From the NCBI GenBank assembly GCA_002508425.1, contig DAKU01000062.1:1-20533 (forward strand): DNA of 20,533 nt, given 5' to 3'. A model generated the notes under the pieces. That model had not been told where the DNA came from, made no database searches, and was given only the letters and a program-made list of their open reading frames with translations. The DNA is from Methanosarcinaceae archaeon UBA470 (GTDB taxonomy: Archaea > Halobacteriota > Methanosarcinia > Methanosarcinales > Methanosarcinaceae). The translations under genes and the position numbers were made by a program. Shown here one piece after another: positions 6,964-15,544 of the stretch (position 1 is its first letter; each line of letters opens with the position of its first letter).

Positions 6964-9219
6964 TCAGATGAATAGTGTGAAGATAATAAAACCAATGGTC
7001 ATCATGATTATTGAATGTTTGAGTCCGGACATCACACTTCCTTCTCCCATAGCCCCGGCCATAAGTCCTGAGCTAAGTCCCTGGATAAGGGCTGCGTGTT
7101 TGAATAACTGGGTATAGGCATCAAGGTCAAAACTTCCCAGGAAGCCCCCTGAAGATCCCGACGCTGCCATTTTCTCACCGGCTGCAGCCATTTCAGTAAG
7201 GAATGTAGTGGAAATAACAAATATCACACCTACGAACACTAAAAAAGATATGTAAATTATCACAATATATATCATCATGCTCATGCTTCTTTCACGGCGC
7301 ATGGCCTGTTCGGAGGCAGCATCCCTTGCAGCAACAATAAGCACTTCTCCTATATCTCCGCTGGAATCGTTTGCCTTCGTAATAAGAGAAAGAGAACGGG
7401 TAATTACCTGTGTTTTCAATCTGTTAGCAAAACGTATCAAAGAATCGTTAATGTCAAGTCCCCATGTAATATCATTCCATATCTTCTTTATTTCCTTACT
7501 CAGGGCATTTGTATCTGATTTAGCCATCAGGTGTATAGAGTCTCTCAGGGTCATACCAGTTTCATTGGTACTTGCCAGCTTTTTCAGCATATCAGGAAAA
7601 TTGTTCTCTATCTTTTTCTTCTTCATGTTCTTGATCTCATGGAATATGGCTAAGGGGATCAGAACTATGAAAAGTGCAAGAACAAGCTTGTCGTCAATGA
7701 AATCCACCATTTGTGCTGGACTGACAATACTATGCATGTTAAGCACAAAAGGTACCATAAGTACAAGCAATGCAAGAGGCACTGTTGCTGCTGCAGAGAA
7801 GAGGGGATTAGCAAACATAGGTGCAAGAGGATTTTTTAATGTGTTCTTCAAATTGAGCTGCTTTTTCGATTTGATAAAGCCTTCATAGTATTGCCTTTGC
7901 TTTACCTTCTCCTCGCTCTCTTCGATAAGTACTCCATTCTCATCGAATTCCTGTTGCAGATCCTCGGGAACCTGGGGTATCTCATGTTTAAGTGCTGTAC
8001 GTGTAGGCAAGAGTTCAGGTTCTCCCATCTCACTGGGAGTGATTATACTGATCATGACCACAAACATCACTGAACCCACGGGTAGTACGCCGTAGATTAC
8101 AGCGTATATCATAGTAGTAGTGCCAGATCCCATCACTGCCATCATGACGCCCATTATAATAATAAACAGAGGACCAGCTACAAAGGCTGTTACATAAGAT
8201 TCGGCCAGCAGTCCCAATGTTTCCAGAAATCCTTTCTGGTCTGTCTGTGATTTTTGCAGGTAGTTTTCGGACTTATCCTGGAAGTATTTTGGAATGCTTC
8301 CACCACTGTCTATCACCGTAAGTAGATTATACATGAGGTCCTGGAATCGGTCGGAGGGCGTGATTGCACATGCATTGGACAGAGCTGTTCTTAGGTCATG
8401 GCCGAAATAATCCATGTCCCTGACAATTGAATCTACTTCCAGTGAAACTTCCCCGTAAGTATTCACTGATTTTGCAAGGGCTCTGAATACATCGATTATA
8501 TTCATGCCTCCCTTGCTCATAGCATACATAAAGGTTACAGCATATGGCAGTTGTCTGTTTATCTTACCCTTTCTCTCGCTTGCCTGGAAGCCTGGGTACA
8601 TCATAAACAAAGCATACGTTACTCCACCCAGGGATATAGTGGAAAATACTATTATTAAAAGGGCAATGAACAACTCTTTGAATTGTAATAACCAGGCCGT
8701 GGATTGACTGAAGGTAAGTTGTGTGATCTGTGCAGGAAGTCCTATCACGGATATTATGGTGTACGCCATAAACAATCCAAGGATAGCACCCGTAATACCG
8801 CATAACAGGGAATAGAAAATAGCATTAGAGATATACATCTCATATGATATCGGAATACGGGCTTGCTTAAGCTGAATCTGCAGATTAGCATAGCTCCCCT
8901 TTTTCTCCTTTATCTTGTCACCAAGGATCACAAGAGGTATCTTCTTAAGTATATTCAAATAAAAGGTTAACTTATTTTCAATAAAAGACTCACGAGGTTT
9001 CTTCGTATTTCTTTTTCCATGTGAAGAGAAAGACGTAAGAAGATCTTTAATTCGGATTTTGGAGCCTTTGGATGTATTTTTCCGGGATGCAGTCTCAGCC
9101 TTTGTCACAGGCCTTTCTAAAACTTGTTCACCTTGCTGAAAGCCCTGCTCATCCACATGTTCTGATACCTTTTTTTCATTGTTATTGGCCGTATCGATCT
9201 CTTTATTACTGTTATTCAT
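6964..9219 (-). CDS. TadC/PilC-like type II secretion F-domain membrane protein
   Basis: A 751-residue inner-membrane platform protein with two T2SSF domains, as in archaeal PilC/ArlJ-type pilus and archaellum machines. It should anchor the ATPase encoded immediately upstream and drive assembly of type IV pilin-like filaments. Residues 1-80 are charged and probably disordered. Membrane segments lie near 131-157, 182-207, 343-365, 370-395, 473-495, 512-528, 648-672 and 735-751. The cytosolic F domains are about 224-342 and 538-645, with family-like patches MYAMSKGGMNI (231-241) and LASTNETGMTLRDSI (548-562). Start ATG 9219 has AGGT upstream, 19 bases after the ATPase stop. A Gly/Ala/Ser stretch at 678-697 is a probable extracellular loop. 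The two fused halves and the neighbour favour an adhesion pilus rather than an archaellum, but no pilin gene is present. Confidence 0.88.
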   Translation of the reverse strand: MNNSNKEIDTANNNEKKVSEHVDEQGFQQGEQVLERPVTKAETASRKNTSKGSKIRIKDLLTSFSSHGKRNTKKPRESFIENKLTFYLNILKKIPLVILGDKIKEKKGSYANLQIQLKQARIPISYEMYISNAIFYSLLCGITGAILGLFMAYTIISVIGLPAQITQLTFSQSTAWLLQFKELFIALLIIVFSTISLGGVTYALFMMYPGFQASERKGKINRQLPYAVTFMYAMSKGGMNIIDVFRALAKSVNTYGEVSLEVDSIVRDMDYFGHDLRTALSNACAITPSDRFQDLMYNLLTVIDSGGSIPKYFQDKSENYLQKSQTDQKGFLETLGLLAESYVTAFVAGPLFIIIMGVMMAVMGSGTTTMIYAVIYGVLPVGSVMFVVMISIITPSEMGEPELLPTRTALKHEIPQVPEDLQQEFDENGVLIEESEEKVKQRQYYEGFIKSKKQLNLKNTLKNPLAPMFANPLFSAAATVPLALLVLMVPFVLNMHSIVSPAQMVDFIDDKLVLALFIVLIPLAIFHEIKNMKKKKIENNFPDMLKKLASTNETGMTLRDSIHLMAKSDTNALSKEIKKIWNDITWGLDINDSLIRFANRLKTQVITRSLSLITKANDSSGDIGEVLIVAARDAASEQAMRRERSMSMMIYIVIIYISFLVFVGVIFVISTTFLTEMAAAGEKMAASGSSGGFLGSFDLDAYTQLFKHAALIQGLSSGLMAGAMGEGSVMSGLKHSIIMMTIGFIIFTLFI

Positions 9220-9238
9220 GATGCGACCTGCTGTATAT

Positions 9239-11596
9239 CTATTCGAGGTTCAGTTTCTTCAGGAGCTTTTCAGGTGCAGACTGGTATGCATTGATGGTGT
9301 CAGAGATTGTCTTAAAATCGGTGTAGTTATTTTTCACCATGTACTCCAATATTCTTTTTCTGTTACGCAGTTCCTGGTCTACTTTTAAACTTGTCCAGCC
9401 TCTACGTAATTTTATTTCCATGAGAGCTTTGGATTCTCCTGTCCTTATGAACAGGTCCCTTTCAGAATCCCATACAAAAATATCGTTAGTGCGAATATTT
9501 CTGGTATTTGGGTCAATATCAGTTATCTCTACCAATTTGATATTTCTTCTAACACGTTTACCCTTGGTGTAAGTCTGGGATTGGATGCTCATGATATCCA
9601 ATGCCTGGATCATAGTACGTGGCACACTGATTGGGGGGTTCTCAAGTCGATGAATTGCAGAAGCTACGGAGTCCGCATGCATTGTGGAGAATGTTGTGTG
9701 TCCTGTTGACATTGCCTGAAACAGTGTAAGCGCCTCTTTTCCTCTCACTTCACCCACAAGCAGGTACTCTGGTCTTTGTCTTAAGGCAGCTTTTAGCAGA
9801 TCGTACATATCCACAGCTCCACGTTCGTCTGCGGTGAAAGAATCCCTCGTCACACTAGGTATCCAGTTAGGGTGAGGTAATTTAAGTTCTCGTGTATCTT
9901 CAAGGGTAATGATCTTTGCTTTCTCGGGAATGAACAGGGATACAGCGTTAAGGGACGATGTTTTTCCTGATGCAGTACCTCCTGCATATATCAGACTCTT
10001 ATTGTTTTCAATACATAGCCATAGATAAGCCATGGATTCTGCTGAGAATGTACCCCATTTAATAAGATCTACAGGGGTAATGGGGACCTCGCTGAACTTA
10101 CGTATGGTAAAAGTACTTCCATGAGCAGTAACGCACGTGCCTAGGGTCATCTGGATCCTGGACCCGTCAGGCATGGCGGCATCAACCATGGGTTCTGCCA
10201 CTGATATGTGTTTTCCACTTCTCTGTGCAAGCTGGATTATGAAAGAGTTGAGTTCATCTTCATGAAAGATCACATTTGTTGCAATGTTAGTGTGTTTTCT
10301 ATGGTACAGAAAGATAGGTACATCATGTCCATTTCCTGAAACGTCTTCTATGGAATCATCGTGCATAAGAGGGTCGATCTTATTGAACCATATAAAATCC
10401 CTTTTTATATAGTAGGAGATCTTTGCCAGCATTGCAGGTGTAACTTCAATAGCGTAATCTTTCACTATAGAGGCTATCTTCATGTCCAGTATTTTTTCTT
10501 TATCAGTTTCTTCACTCACCTTTTCCACAAGCAGTACATCTCTCAGGCGATCCTTGATCTCTGTAAGGAACACTGTTTCAAAATCGGTCAATTCAGGTTC
10601 TACTACATAGTATAGATGATTGTTACGTTCAGTATTGAACAGGATAACTACGAATGTATAAGGTTCGTTGACCCAGTAGCGTTCCACTTCTTCATAGCCA
10701 GACAATCCATGAAAATGTGATATTTGGCCATGAATCTGAGGATCGTATTTCTGTATTTGTTCTTCTTGCTTCTGGAATAGACTGCTTATCTTTTCCTTGA
10801 TTGTAGGTTTCTTTTTCAAATTTTCTTCAGATACCTTACATTCGCTTGTAACAGTTTTTTCCGTTATCTGGCTTTTAACATCAGCTTCAGGTAGTTTACT
10901 TTTTTCTGTTTCCTTTGCAATGATTGTTGCTGATTCTTTTATGTTTTCTTCTGTTACTGATATTTTTTCCGTGTTTATCTCTGTGAGAAGTGAAGCAACC
11001 CCATCTGGATTTTCATGCGATACTATCAAAGTCTCGCACGACATTTCTGGATTATGCTCTGTAAGAAGCATTTTAGTTTCAATATTGGAAATGCCAAGCT
11101 CAGAGTTATGTTCTTTATCGATACTAACGGTCTCGATTTTTCTTTGCTCTTCAATATTGTGGATAGTTCCAAATTTAGACGAGCGTGGAACCAGTATTTC
11201 AATATCTTTTAGCAAGGACTCTGCACTTTCACCAGTTTTAAATATCTTTGATACTGCTTCACTTTGATCTGTTTTTCTTTCAACTTCAGAATTTTCATTT
11301 GTATTGGTTGTATTTTCGGTTTTTGATGGCGAGCTGCAATATATTTGTTGCTCGCTGATTTGAGTTTTTATTCTCGGACGATAGATGGAAATATCAGCTG
11401 CATCAGTTTCTTTTTTTCCATTTTTATCCATGTTTTTCTTATCTGATTCATCCATCTCTTTTTGTTGTAAGCTGGTAGTTTCATTTTCAACTTGGTTTAC
11501 AGTTACTTTCAGAAAGGCTGCAGATTCCGGATTTTCAGATTCATTTTCCAGACTTTCTTTTTTCTCCCCTTCGTTTACACTGGAATTCTCAGCCAT
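9239..11596 (-). CDS. TadA/PilB-like secretion ATPase with long N-terminal extension
   Basis: A 785-residue hexameric motor ATPase of the GspE/VirB11 superfamily, powering pilin insertion through the membrane protein encoded downstream. The catalytic half has Walker A AGGTASGKTSS (538-548), an Asp-box region TLEDTREL (564-571), Walker B LLVGEVRG (612-619) and His box TGHTTFSTMHADS (631-643). The N-domain (about 285-500) includes IEDVSGNGHDVPIFLYHR (416-433). Residues 1-280 are unusual: rich in Glu, Lys, Ser and Thr, without hydrophobic segments, and probably disordered. Start ATG 11596 is supported by GGTGG about six bases upstream and a TATA-like palindrome at 11632-11647. Similar archaeal ATPases of the PilB3 class drive adhesion pili; ArlI of archaella is usually shorter. 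The N-terminal region has no function I can assign. Confidence 0.9.
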   Translation of the reverse strand: MAENSSVNEGEKKESLENESENPESAAFLKVTVNQVENETTSLQQKEMDESDKKNMDKNGKKETDAADISIYRPRIKTQISEQQIYCSSPSKTENTTNTNENSEVERKTDQSEAVSKIFKTGESAESLLKDIEILVPRSSKFGTIHNIEEQRKIETVSIDKEHNSELGISNIETKMLLTEHNPEMSCETLIVSHENPDGVASLLTEINTEKISVTEENIKESATIIAKETEKSKLPEADVKSQITEKTVTSECKVSEENLKKKPTIKEKISSLFQKQEEQIQKYDPQIHGQISHFHGLSGYEEVERYWVNEPYTFVVILFNTERNNHLYYVVEPELTDFETVFLTEIKDRLRDVLLVEKVSEETDKEKILDMKIASIVKDYAIEVTPAMLAKISYYIKRDFIWFNKIDPLMHDDSIEDVSGNGHDVPIFLYHRKHTNIATNVIFHEDELNSFIIQLAQRSGKHISVAEPMVDAAMPDGSRIQMTLGTCVTAHGSTFTIRKFSEVPITPVDLIKWGTFSAESMAYLWLCIENNKSLIYAGGTASGKTSSLNAVSLFIPEKAKIITLEDTRELKLPHPNWIPSVTRDSFTADERGAVDMYDLLKAALRQRPEYLLVGEVRGKEALTLFQAMSTGHTTFSTMHADSVASAIHRLENPPISVPRTMIQALDIMSIQSQTYTKGKRVRRNIKLVEITDIDPNTRNIRTNDIFVWDSERDLFIRTGESKALMEIKLRRGWTSLKVDQELRNRKRILEYMVKNNYTDFKTISDTINAYQSAPEKLLKKLNLE

Positions 11597-11631
11597 TTTT
11601 CCACCAATTAGTAAAGCGATATCTGGTCGTT

Positions 11632-11647
11632 ATTAATATATATTAAT
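11632..11647 (-). promoter_or_regulatory. TATA-like promoter element of the pilus operon
   Basis: The 16-base perfect palindrome ATTAATATATATTAAT is centred about 44 bases before the ATPase start. An archaeal TATA box here would place transcription start about 18 bases before ATG 11596, giving a leader just long enough for the GGTGG ribosome binding site. A second candidate, CTATATATAAAG on the minus strand, lies at 11679-11690. Confidence 0.5.
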
Positions 11648-11863
11648 TTTTATTCTATTACGTTTATAGAGGCTTTATCTTTATATATAGTTATTGTTGC
11701 ACAATTGACTAGGTTTCGCTCTCCATTAAGTAAGGTAATATCAGGAGTCACTGCTACAGTCTAATTTTCGTTTGTGTGTACCTGTGGAATGTCATACTTG
11801 TTAATAGGGTCAAACACGTGAATAATTCCATCAAAAGAAGTAGCAGAGACAAAATCTATGCAG
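11648..11863. other. Intergenic region between divergent pilus and kinase genes
   Basis: No coding region or RNA gene is evident here. The stretch is AT-rich on the left and holds an alternative TATA-like run at 11680-11690 (TTTATATATAG). A CACGTG palindrome lies near 11815. Either could be regulatory, but nothing in the sequence decides it. Confidence 0.4.
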
Positions 11864-11880
11864 AAAGATATATATAAGAT
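11864..11880 (+). promoter_or_regulatory. TATA box of the PAS histidine kinase
   Basis: AAAGATATATATAAGAT matches an archaeal TATA box with a purine-rich element in front. Initiation about 25 bases downstream falls near 11898-11905. This lies after ATG 11881 and before ATG 11938, so it favours the later start codon for the kinase. Confidence 0.6.
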
Positions 11881-11937
11881 ATGATTATACATTTAATTGT
11901 TTATTATAATCATTTCAAAGGTAATTTTGTTGTTATC

Positions 11938-13914
11938 ATGATCGAAGTAAACAAAAGTTTTGATCCGCAATGTGCAAAATATGCACACACGTCTTTGAGT
12001 CCAGATGTGTTACGTAGGTTAGTTCAAGATCTTGAAAACGGTTCATCTTCAATAGCAGCATTTTGTTTTGAAACAATGGGTGCCATGGTGATCGTGCTTG
12101 ATAAGGATATGCGCGTTAAGCATATGAGTGCAAGCATATCTGCAATCTTAACTTACAAAGGTTCTGAGGTCAAGGGTGTAGACTGGTTTGAAGCATTTGT
12201 TCCCGAGGAAATGCGTGCTGATGTAAAAGAAAAATGTAATTTTCTTTTATATGAATCATTTTCGTCTCACATGGATTTCAACTGTCCTCTTATCACAGTT
12301 CATGGGGAATATACCTATTGCTGGAAGGTCTATCCTCTGAAGATAACAGAAGAAGGGATCGAAAACTTACTTCTAATCCTTGAAGATGCTTCCAATTCAA
12401 AATGTTTGGATGAGCAAGTTCGCAGAATGGAAGAAAAGTACACCTGTTTTGTGCAAAATTTCAAAGGTATTTTTTTTCAGGCTGATAACTTTTACAATAT
12501 ACGTTTTATTGCAGGTGCCGTGCAGAGCATAACAGGTTACGAAAGTGAAGATTTTCTTTCAGGAAGAGTTAACTGGGCACATTTATTGTATCCAGATGAC
12601 CTCTCTTCTTTCGTTCGCCATGCAGAAAAAGCTATTCATATTCCCGGATATTCAGGTGAGCATAGCTATCGCATAGTACGTATAGACGGTCGTGTTAAAT
12701 GGGTCAACATTAATCTTCATCATAATGTTTGTAAATATAAAGAACATGCTTCTATACACGCGATAGTCTACGATATATCTAATCTAAAGCAGGCTGAAGA
12801 ACTTGTAATTAAAGAAAGGAATAAAGCTCATCAATATCTTGATGTGGCAGGTTCTCTTATAGGTGTGGTTAACACTGATATGAATATTGTGCTGGTTAAC
12901 AGGAGAGCCTGTGAAGTTCTTGGCTATACTGAAGATGAGGTTCTAGGTAAAAATTGGTTTGATACTTTCCTTCCTGATAGGGTACGTAACATAACAAAAG
13001 AGAGTTATAAGAAGATCCTTGCAGGCGAACTGACGCCGCCACCGTTCATGGAAAACTATGTGCAGACACGGGCAGGAGAAGAAAGGCTCATCCTTTGGCA
13101 TGATGTTGTATTAAGGGACGATATTGGCCGTATTATGGGCACTATCAGTTCTGGAGAAGACATCACTGAGCGTAAGAAGAAAGAGGTGGAGCTTGCAATA
13201 GCCTATGAAGAATTGAAATCCATGGATAAGATGAAGGATGAATTCCTTTCAAACTTAAGTCATGAGCTCAAAACTCCACTTATCAGCATCAAAGGCTATA
13301 GTGAACTTCTTGATGAAGGGGTATTGGGTTCTCTTAATGATAAACAGAAAAAAGCCATGGGTGCAATTGTGCGTAATTCAGCACGTCTTAAAAGGCTTAT
13401 AGACTCCCTGCTTTTCCTGAACATTGTGAATGCAGGCAAAGCAAAGTATAAATTTGATCCTGTCAGCCTCAAGGAACTTGTAGACCAGGCGTTGTATTCA
13501 TTGGATTCACAGATAAAACAGTCTCGCATTAAGGTTCAATGTAATGTTTCTTCATGTGAGCCTCTGATCAGGGCTGACCAGGACTATATCCCTCAGGTGT
13601 TTTTACACATAATTGAGAACTCTATCAAATTCACGGCAGCAGATGGAAGTCTTTTCATAGATGTTAAAAGGAATGCAGATCATCTTCACATGCAAGTTCG
13701 AGATACTGGTATTGGTATATCTCAGGCAAAGTTGGGTGAGATATTCAATAAATTCTATCAAATTGATGGTTCAATGACCAGAAGGTATGGCGGTACGGGT
13801 TTGGGTCTTTACATATGTAAGACCATTATTGATGCCCATGACGGCCAGATATGGATCGAGAGTGAAGAACATGTGGGCACTACTGTCCATATTACACTTC
13901 CAATTTATCAATAA
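11938..13914 (+). CDS. Soluble PAS-domain sensor histidine kinase
   Basis: A 658-residue cytoplasmic kinase without membrane segments or signal peptide. Three PAS-type sensor domains lie at about 43-150, 170-285 and 297-412. A HisKA dimerisation domain follows, with phospho-acceptor His442 in FLSNLSHELKTPL (437-449). The HATPase domain has N-box HIIENSIKF (557-565), DTGIGIS (589-595) and GGTGLGL (618-624). It should sense an internal signal and autophosphorylate. No response regulator lies nearby, so the partner is unknown. Start ATG 11938 is chosen over in-frame ATG 11881 because the TATA box at 11864-11880 would place the transcript start after 11881. The nearest ribosome-binding-like sequence is AAAGGT at 11917-11922, somewhat distant. 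Cys residues are scattered (42, 100, 115, 128, 155), but no heme or Fe-S motif is evident. Confidence 0.9.
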   Translation: MIEVNKSFDPQCAKYAHTSLSPDVLRRLVQDLENGSSSIAAFCFETMGAMVIVLDKDMRVKHMSASISAILTYKGSEVKGVDWFEAFVPEEMRADVKEKCNFLLYESFSSHMDFNCPLITVHGEYTYCWKVYPLKITEEGIENLLLILEDASNSKCLDEQVRRMEEKYTCFVQNFKGIFFQADNFYNIRFIAGAVQSITGYESEDFLSGRVNWAHLLYPDDLSSFVRHAEKAIHIPGYSGEHSYRIVRIDGRVKWVNINLHHNVCKYKEHASIHAIVYDISNLKQAEELVIKERNKAHQYLDVAGSLIGVVNTDMNIVLVNRRACEVLGYTEDEVLGKNWFDTFLPDRVRNITKESYKKILAGELTPPPFMENYVQTRAGEERLILWHDVVLRDDIGRIMGTISSGEDITERKKKEVELAIAYEELKSMDKMKDEFLSNLSHELKTPLISIKGYSELLDEGVLGSLNDKQKKAMGAIVRNSARLKRLIDSLLFLNIVNAGKAKYKFDPVSLKELVDQALYSLDSQIKQSRIKVQCNVSSCEPLIRADQDYIPQVFLHIIENSIKFTAADGSLFIDVKRNADHLHMQVRDTGIGISQAKLGEIFNKFYQIDGSMTRRYGGTGLGLYICKTIIDAHDGQIWIESEEHVGTTVHITLPIYQ

Positions 13915-14168
13915 TCATAACTTTTTTAAATTCTATTTATTTGGTATTTCTTTTGCTTTTTGATCTCTATCCTTAAATTACATTAGCTTAGCTAAGATCA
14001 AATTAGTTCTTGTAATTTTCAAGACTATTTATTGTTCTTCTTTGAGTTGTATCTTAAATCCATCCAGGTATGTTTAATTTTTAATGTGCTATATTTGTGA
14101 ACATATTTTTAACTAATAATATAATATTTATGACATATTATTTATGTATATGTACACTTAGTTATTTT

Positions 14169-14214
14169 AGACTAACACTATGCATGGCCTCTGCTAGTGT
14201 TTTATAAATAGTCT
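14169..14214 (+). other. Bulged hairpin, possible small RNA or terminator
   Basis: AACACTA (14174-14180) pairs with TAGTGTT (14195-14201), and GCA (14182-14184) with TGC (14192-14194) across one bulged T, leaving a 7-base loop. AGACTA and TAGTCT (14169-14174, 14209-14214) form an outer repeat. The loop TGGCCTC is the most GC-rich spot in this AT-rich gap. The pairing may be RNA structure or a DNA operator. Confidence 0.35.
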
Positions 14215-14410
14215 ATTATTTTATATCTTTTATTTGACTATTAAATCATGTAGAAAAGCCCTATTTCCGTGCAACAGTAATACTATTCGTATGTCCATAA
14301 GCAATTATTTTCTGTAACTCTTAAACATACTTATTTTTTTATTAAGCGGCTTACTGTTTCTGTTTTATAAAAATTCGATTTCTACTGCTGACTTTGTTAA
14401 GAACATGTTT

Positions 14411-14492
14411 TTATGAACATAATTTTTATTTTGAACAAGAAATCATTTATCTGCACATATTTTCAGTCTAAATTATAATTTTATGTTCATAA
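14411..14492. repeat. 12-base perfect inverted repeat upstream of the UbiA-like gene
   Basis: TTATGAACATAA at 14411-14422 is repeated inverted as TTATGTTCATAA at 14481-14492, with 58 bases between. A related GAACATGTTT lies at 14401-14410. The arms flank the likely promoter, so a regulator-binding role is possible but unproven. Confidence 0.45.
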
Positions 14493-14525
14493 TACTTACA
14501 AGCATGTCCACTTTCTGTCTATATC

Positions 14526-15449
14526 ATGGTTTCCATGTTCAAGTATGTGCCAAATAACAACAATATTAGCATCGATGTAGAAAAAATGCTTCTAGCTATC
14601 TGGAAGGAGTTTATATTTGGAGGTCATCTTTTTGCTCTAGGTGCTACCTGTGTGGTAGCCATGTGTTCTCTTTTATTCGGGTTACCGATCGGATTAGACC
14701 TTCTGCTTGTAACCTATCTAATATTCTATCCAATCTACCTTTATGACTATACTCAGGGTGCAACGGATGACGTTCTTACTAATTCTGCAAGGGCAAACTA
14801 CCTTTCAGGCAACAAAAAGGCGTATTTTGTCATTGCAGGATCAGTTGCTGTTTTAACAATGCTTTTCATACATTTCAGCAATAGCATAACAATGCTTCTG
14901 GGGTTTGCTGTGCTTGTTCTTGGTCTTCTTTACAGTTGTTACTTCAAGAAACTCACAAAAAAGATAATTGCTTTTAAAAATTTCTTCGTTTCAGCCGTAT
15001 GGGCTTTACTTGTACTTTTCTTTTTCTTCTACTACTCCGTTCCTATCACTGCAGCAGCTTTGATCATGGCAGGATTTGTATTTACCAGGATGGTCGCCAT
15101 ACAGATATTATTTGATGTTAGAGATGTAGACGGTGACAGGAAGAATGGCCTTCTAACAATTCCGGTAGTGATGGGTAATCACAAAGAATTCGGATTATTG
15201 AAATGCCTTAATATTGCATCTATTGCACTATTATCTTTTGCAGTTTACTTCCACATTCTTCCGCTTATTTCCCTAAGCTTTGTGCCCGTTATGTTCTATG
15301 CATTCAGCTACATTAGAAAGGTAAAAAGTTCAATGAACAACTATGCCTGCTATCTCCTCGCAGCAGTAGAGCCTATTGTCTGGTTTAGTGTAGTCTTTTT
15401 TGGCAGCAATTTAGGTAAGCTTACAGTTCTGGTCTCAATTATGCTGTGA
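14526..15449 (+). CDS. UbiA-family prenyltransferase
   Basis: A 307-residue membrane protein with about eight or nine hydrophobic segments. UbiA enzymes attach an isoprenoid diphosphate to an aromatic or lipid acceptor, using two Asp-rich motifs to hold Mg2+. The second motif is clear: DVRDVDGDRKNG (197-208). The first is divergent: YDYTQGATDD (73-82) instead of NDxxDxxxD. Lys151 in KNFF may match the conserved lysine between the motifs. Substrate is unknown; archaeal members make digeranylgeranylglyceryl phosphate or quinone-type products, but this one does not look like the standard lipid enzyme. ATG 14526 lacks a clear ribosome binding site, and ATG 14535 is an alternative. It precedes pheT by 95 bases. 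Confidence 0.8.
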   Translation: MVSMFKYVPNNNNISIDVEKMLLAIWKEFIFGGHLFALGATCVVAMCSLLFGLPIGLDLLLVTYLIFYPIYLYDYTQGATDDVLTNSARANYLSGNKKAYFVIAGSVAVLTMLFIHFSNSITMLLGFAVLVLGLLYSCYFKKLTKKIIAFKNFFVSAVWALLVLFFFFYYSVPITAAALIMAGFVFTRMVAIQILFDVRDVDGDRKNGLLTIPVVMGNHKEFGLLKCLNIASIALLSFAVYFHILPLISLSFVPVMFYAFSYIRKVKSSMNNYACYLLAAVEPIVWFSVVFFGSNLGKLTVLVSIML

Positions 15450-15544
15450 AGTATCTCCAGCATGTGCTGAACAAAAATATTAAATCTCAGATGGTTCATG
15501 TTCAGGTAGCATTCAGTCCTTCAATATACAAGAGGCTACATTCC

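Larger units (their letters stand above)
13915..14525. other. Long AT-rich intergenic region
   Basis: About 610 bases without a plausible gene. The beginning is T-rich (CTTTTTTAAATTC at 13921 on) and may end the kinase transcript. It holds the palindrome CTTAGCTAAG (13987-13996), a bulged hairpin (14169-14214) and four copies of GAACAT or its complement (14099, 14401, 14415 and 14483). The 12-base inverted repeat at 14411-14492 lies just before the UbiA-like gene. A promoter for that gene probably sits in AATTATAATTTTATG at 14471-14485. Confidence 0.6.

Noticed and set aside
7277..7888. 203-residue plus-strand open frame opposite the T2SSF gene
   Set aside because: Antisense of a clear membrane protein gene; hydrophobic character is a mirror effect.
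10797..11267. 156-residue plus-strand open frame opposite the ATPase N-terminus
   Set aside because: It is the antisense of a Glu/Lys/Ser-rich coding region, which gives Ser/Phe/Leu-rich mirror frames; no ribosome binding site or family.
6964..11596. Archaellum operon
   Set aside because: No archaellin or arl accessory genes are present, and the ATPase is longer than the usual ArlI; a pilus-type system fits better.
11881..11937. Earlier ATG for the PAS kinase
   Set aside because: It lies directly after the TATA box, before the expected transcript start, and codes for a non-conserved hydrophobic head.
15446..15544. GTG start giving PheT 33 extra residues
   Set aside because: ATG 15545 has a good ribosome binding site and matches the family N-terminus.
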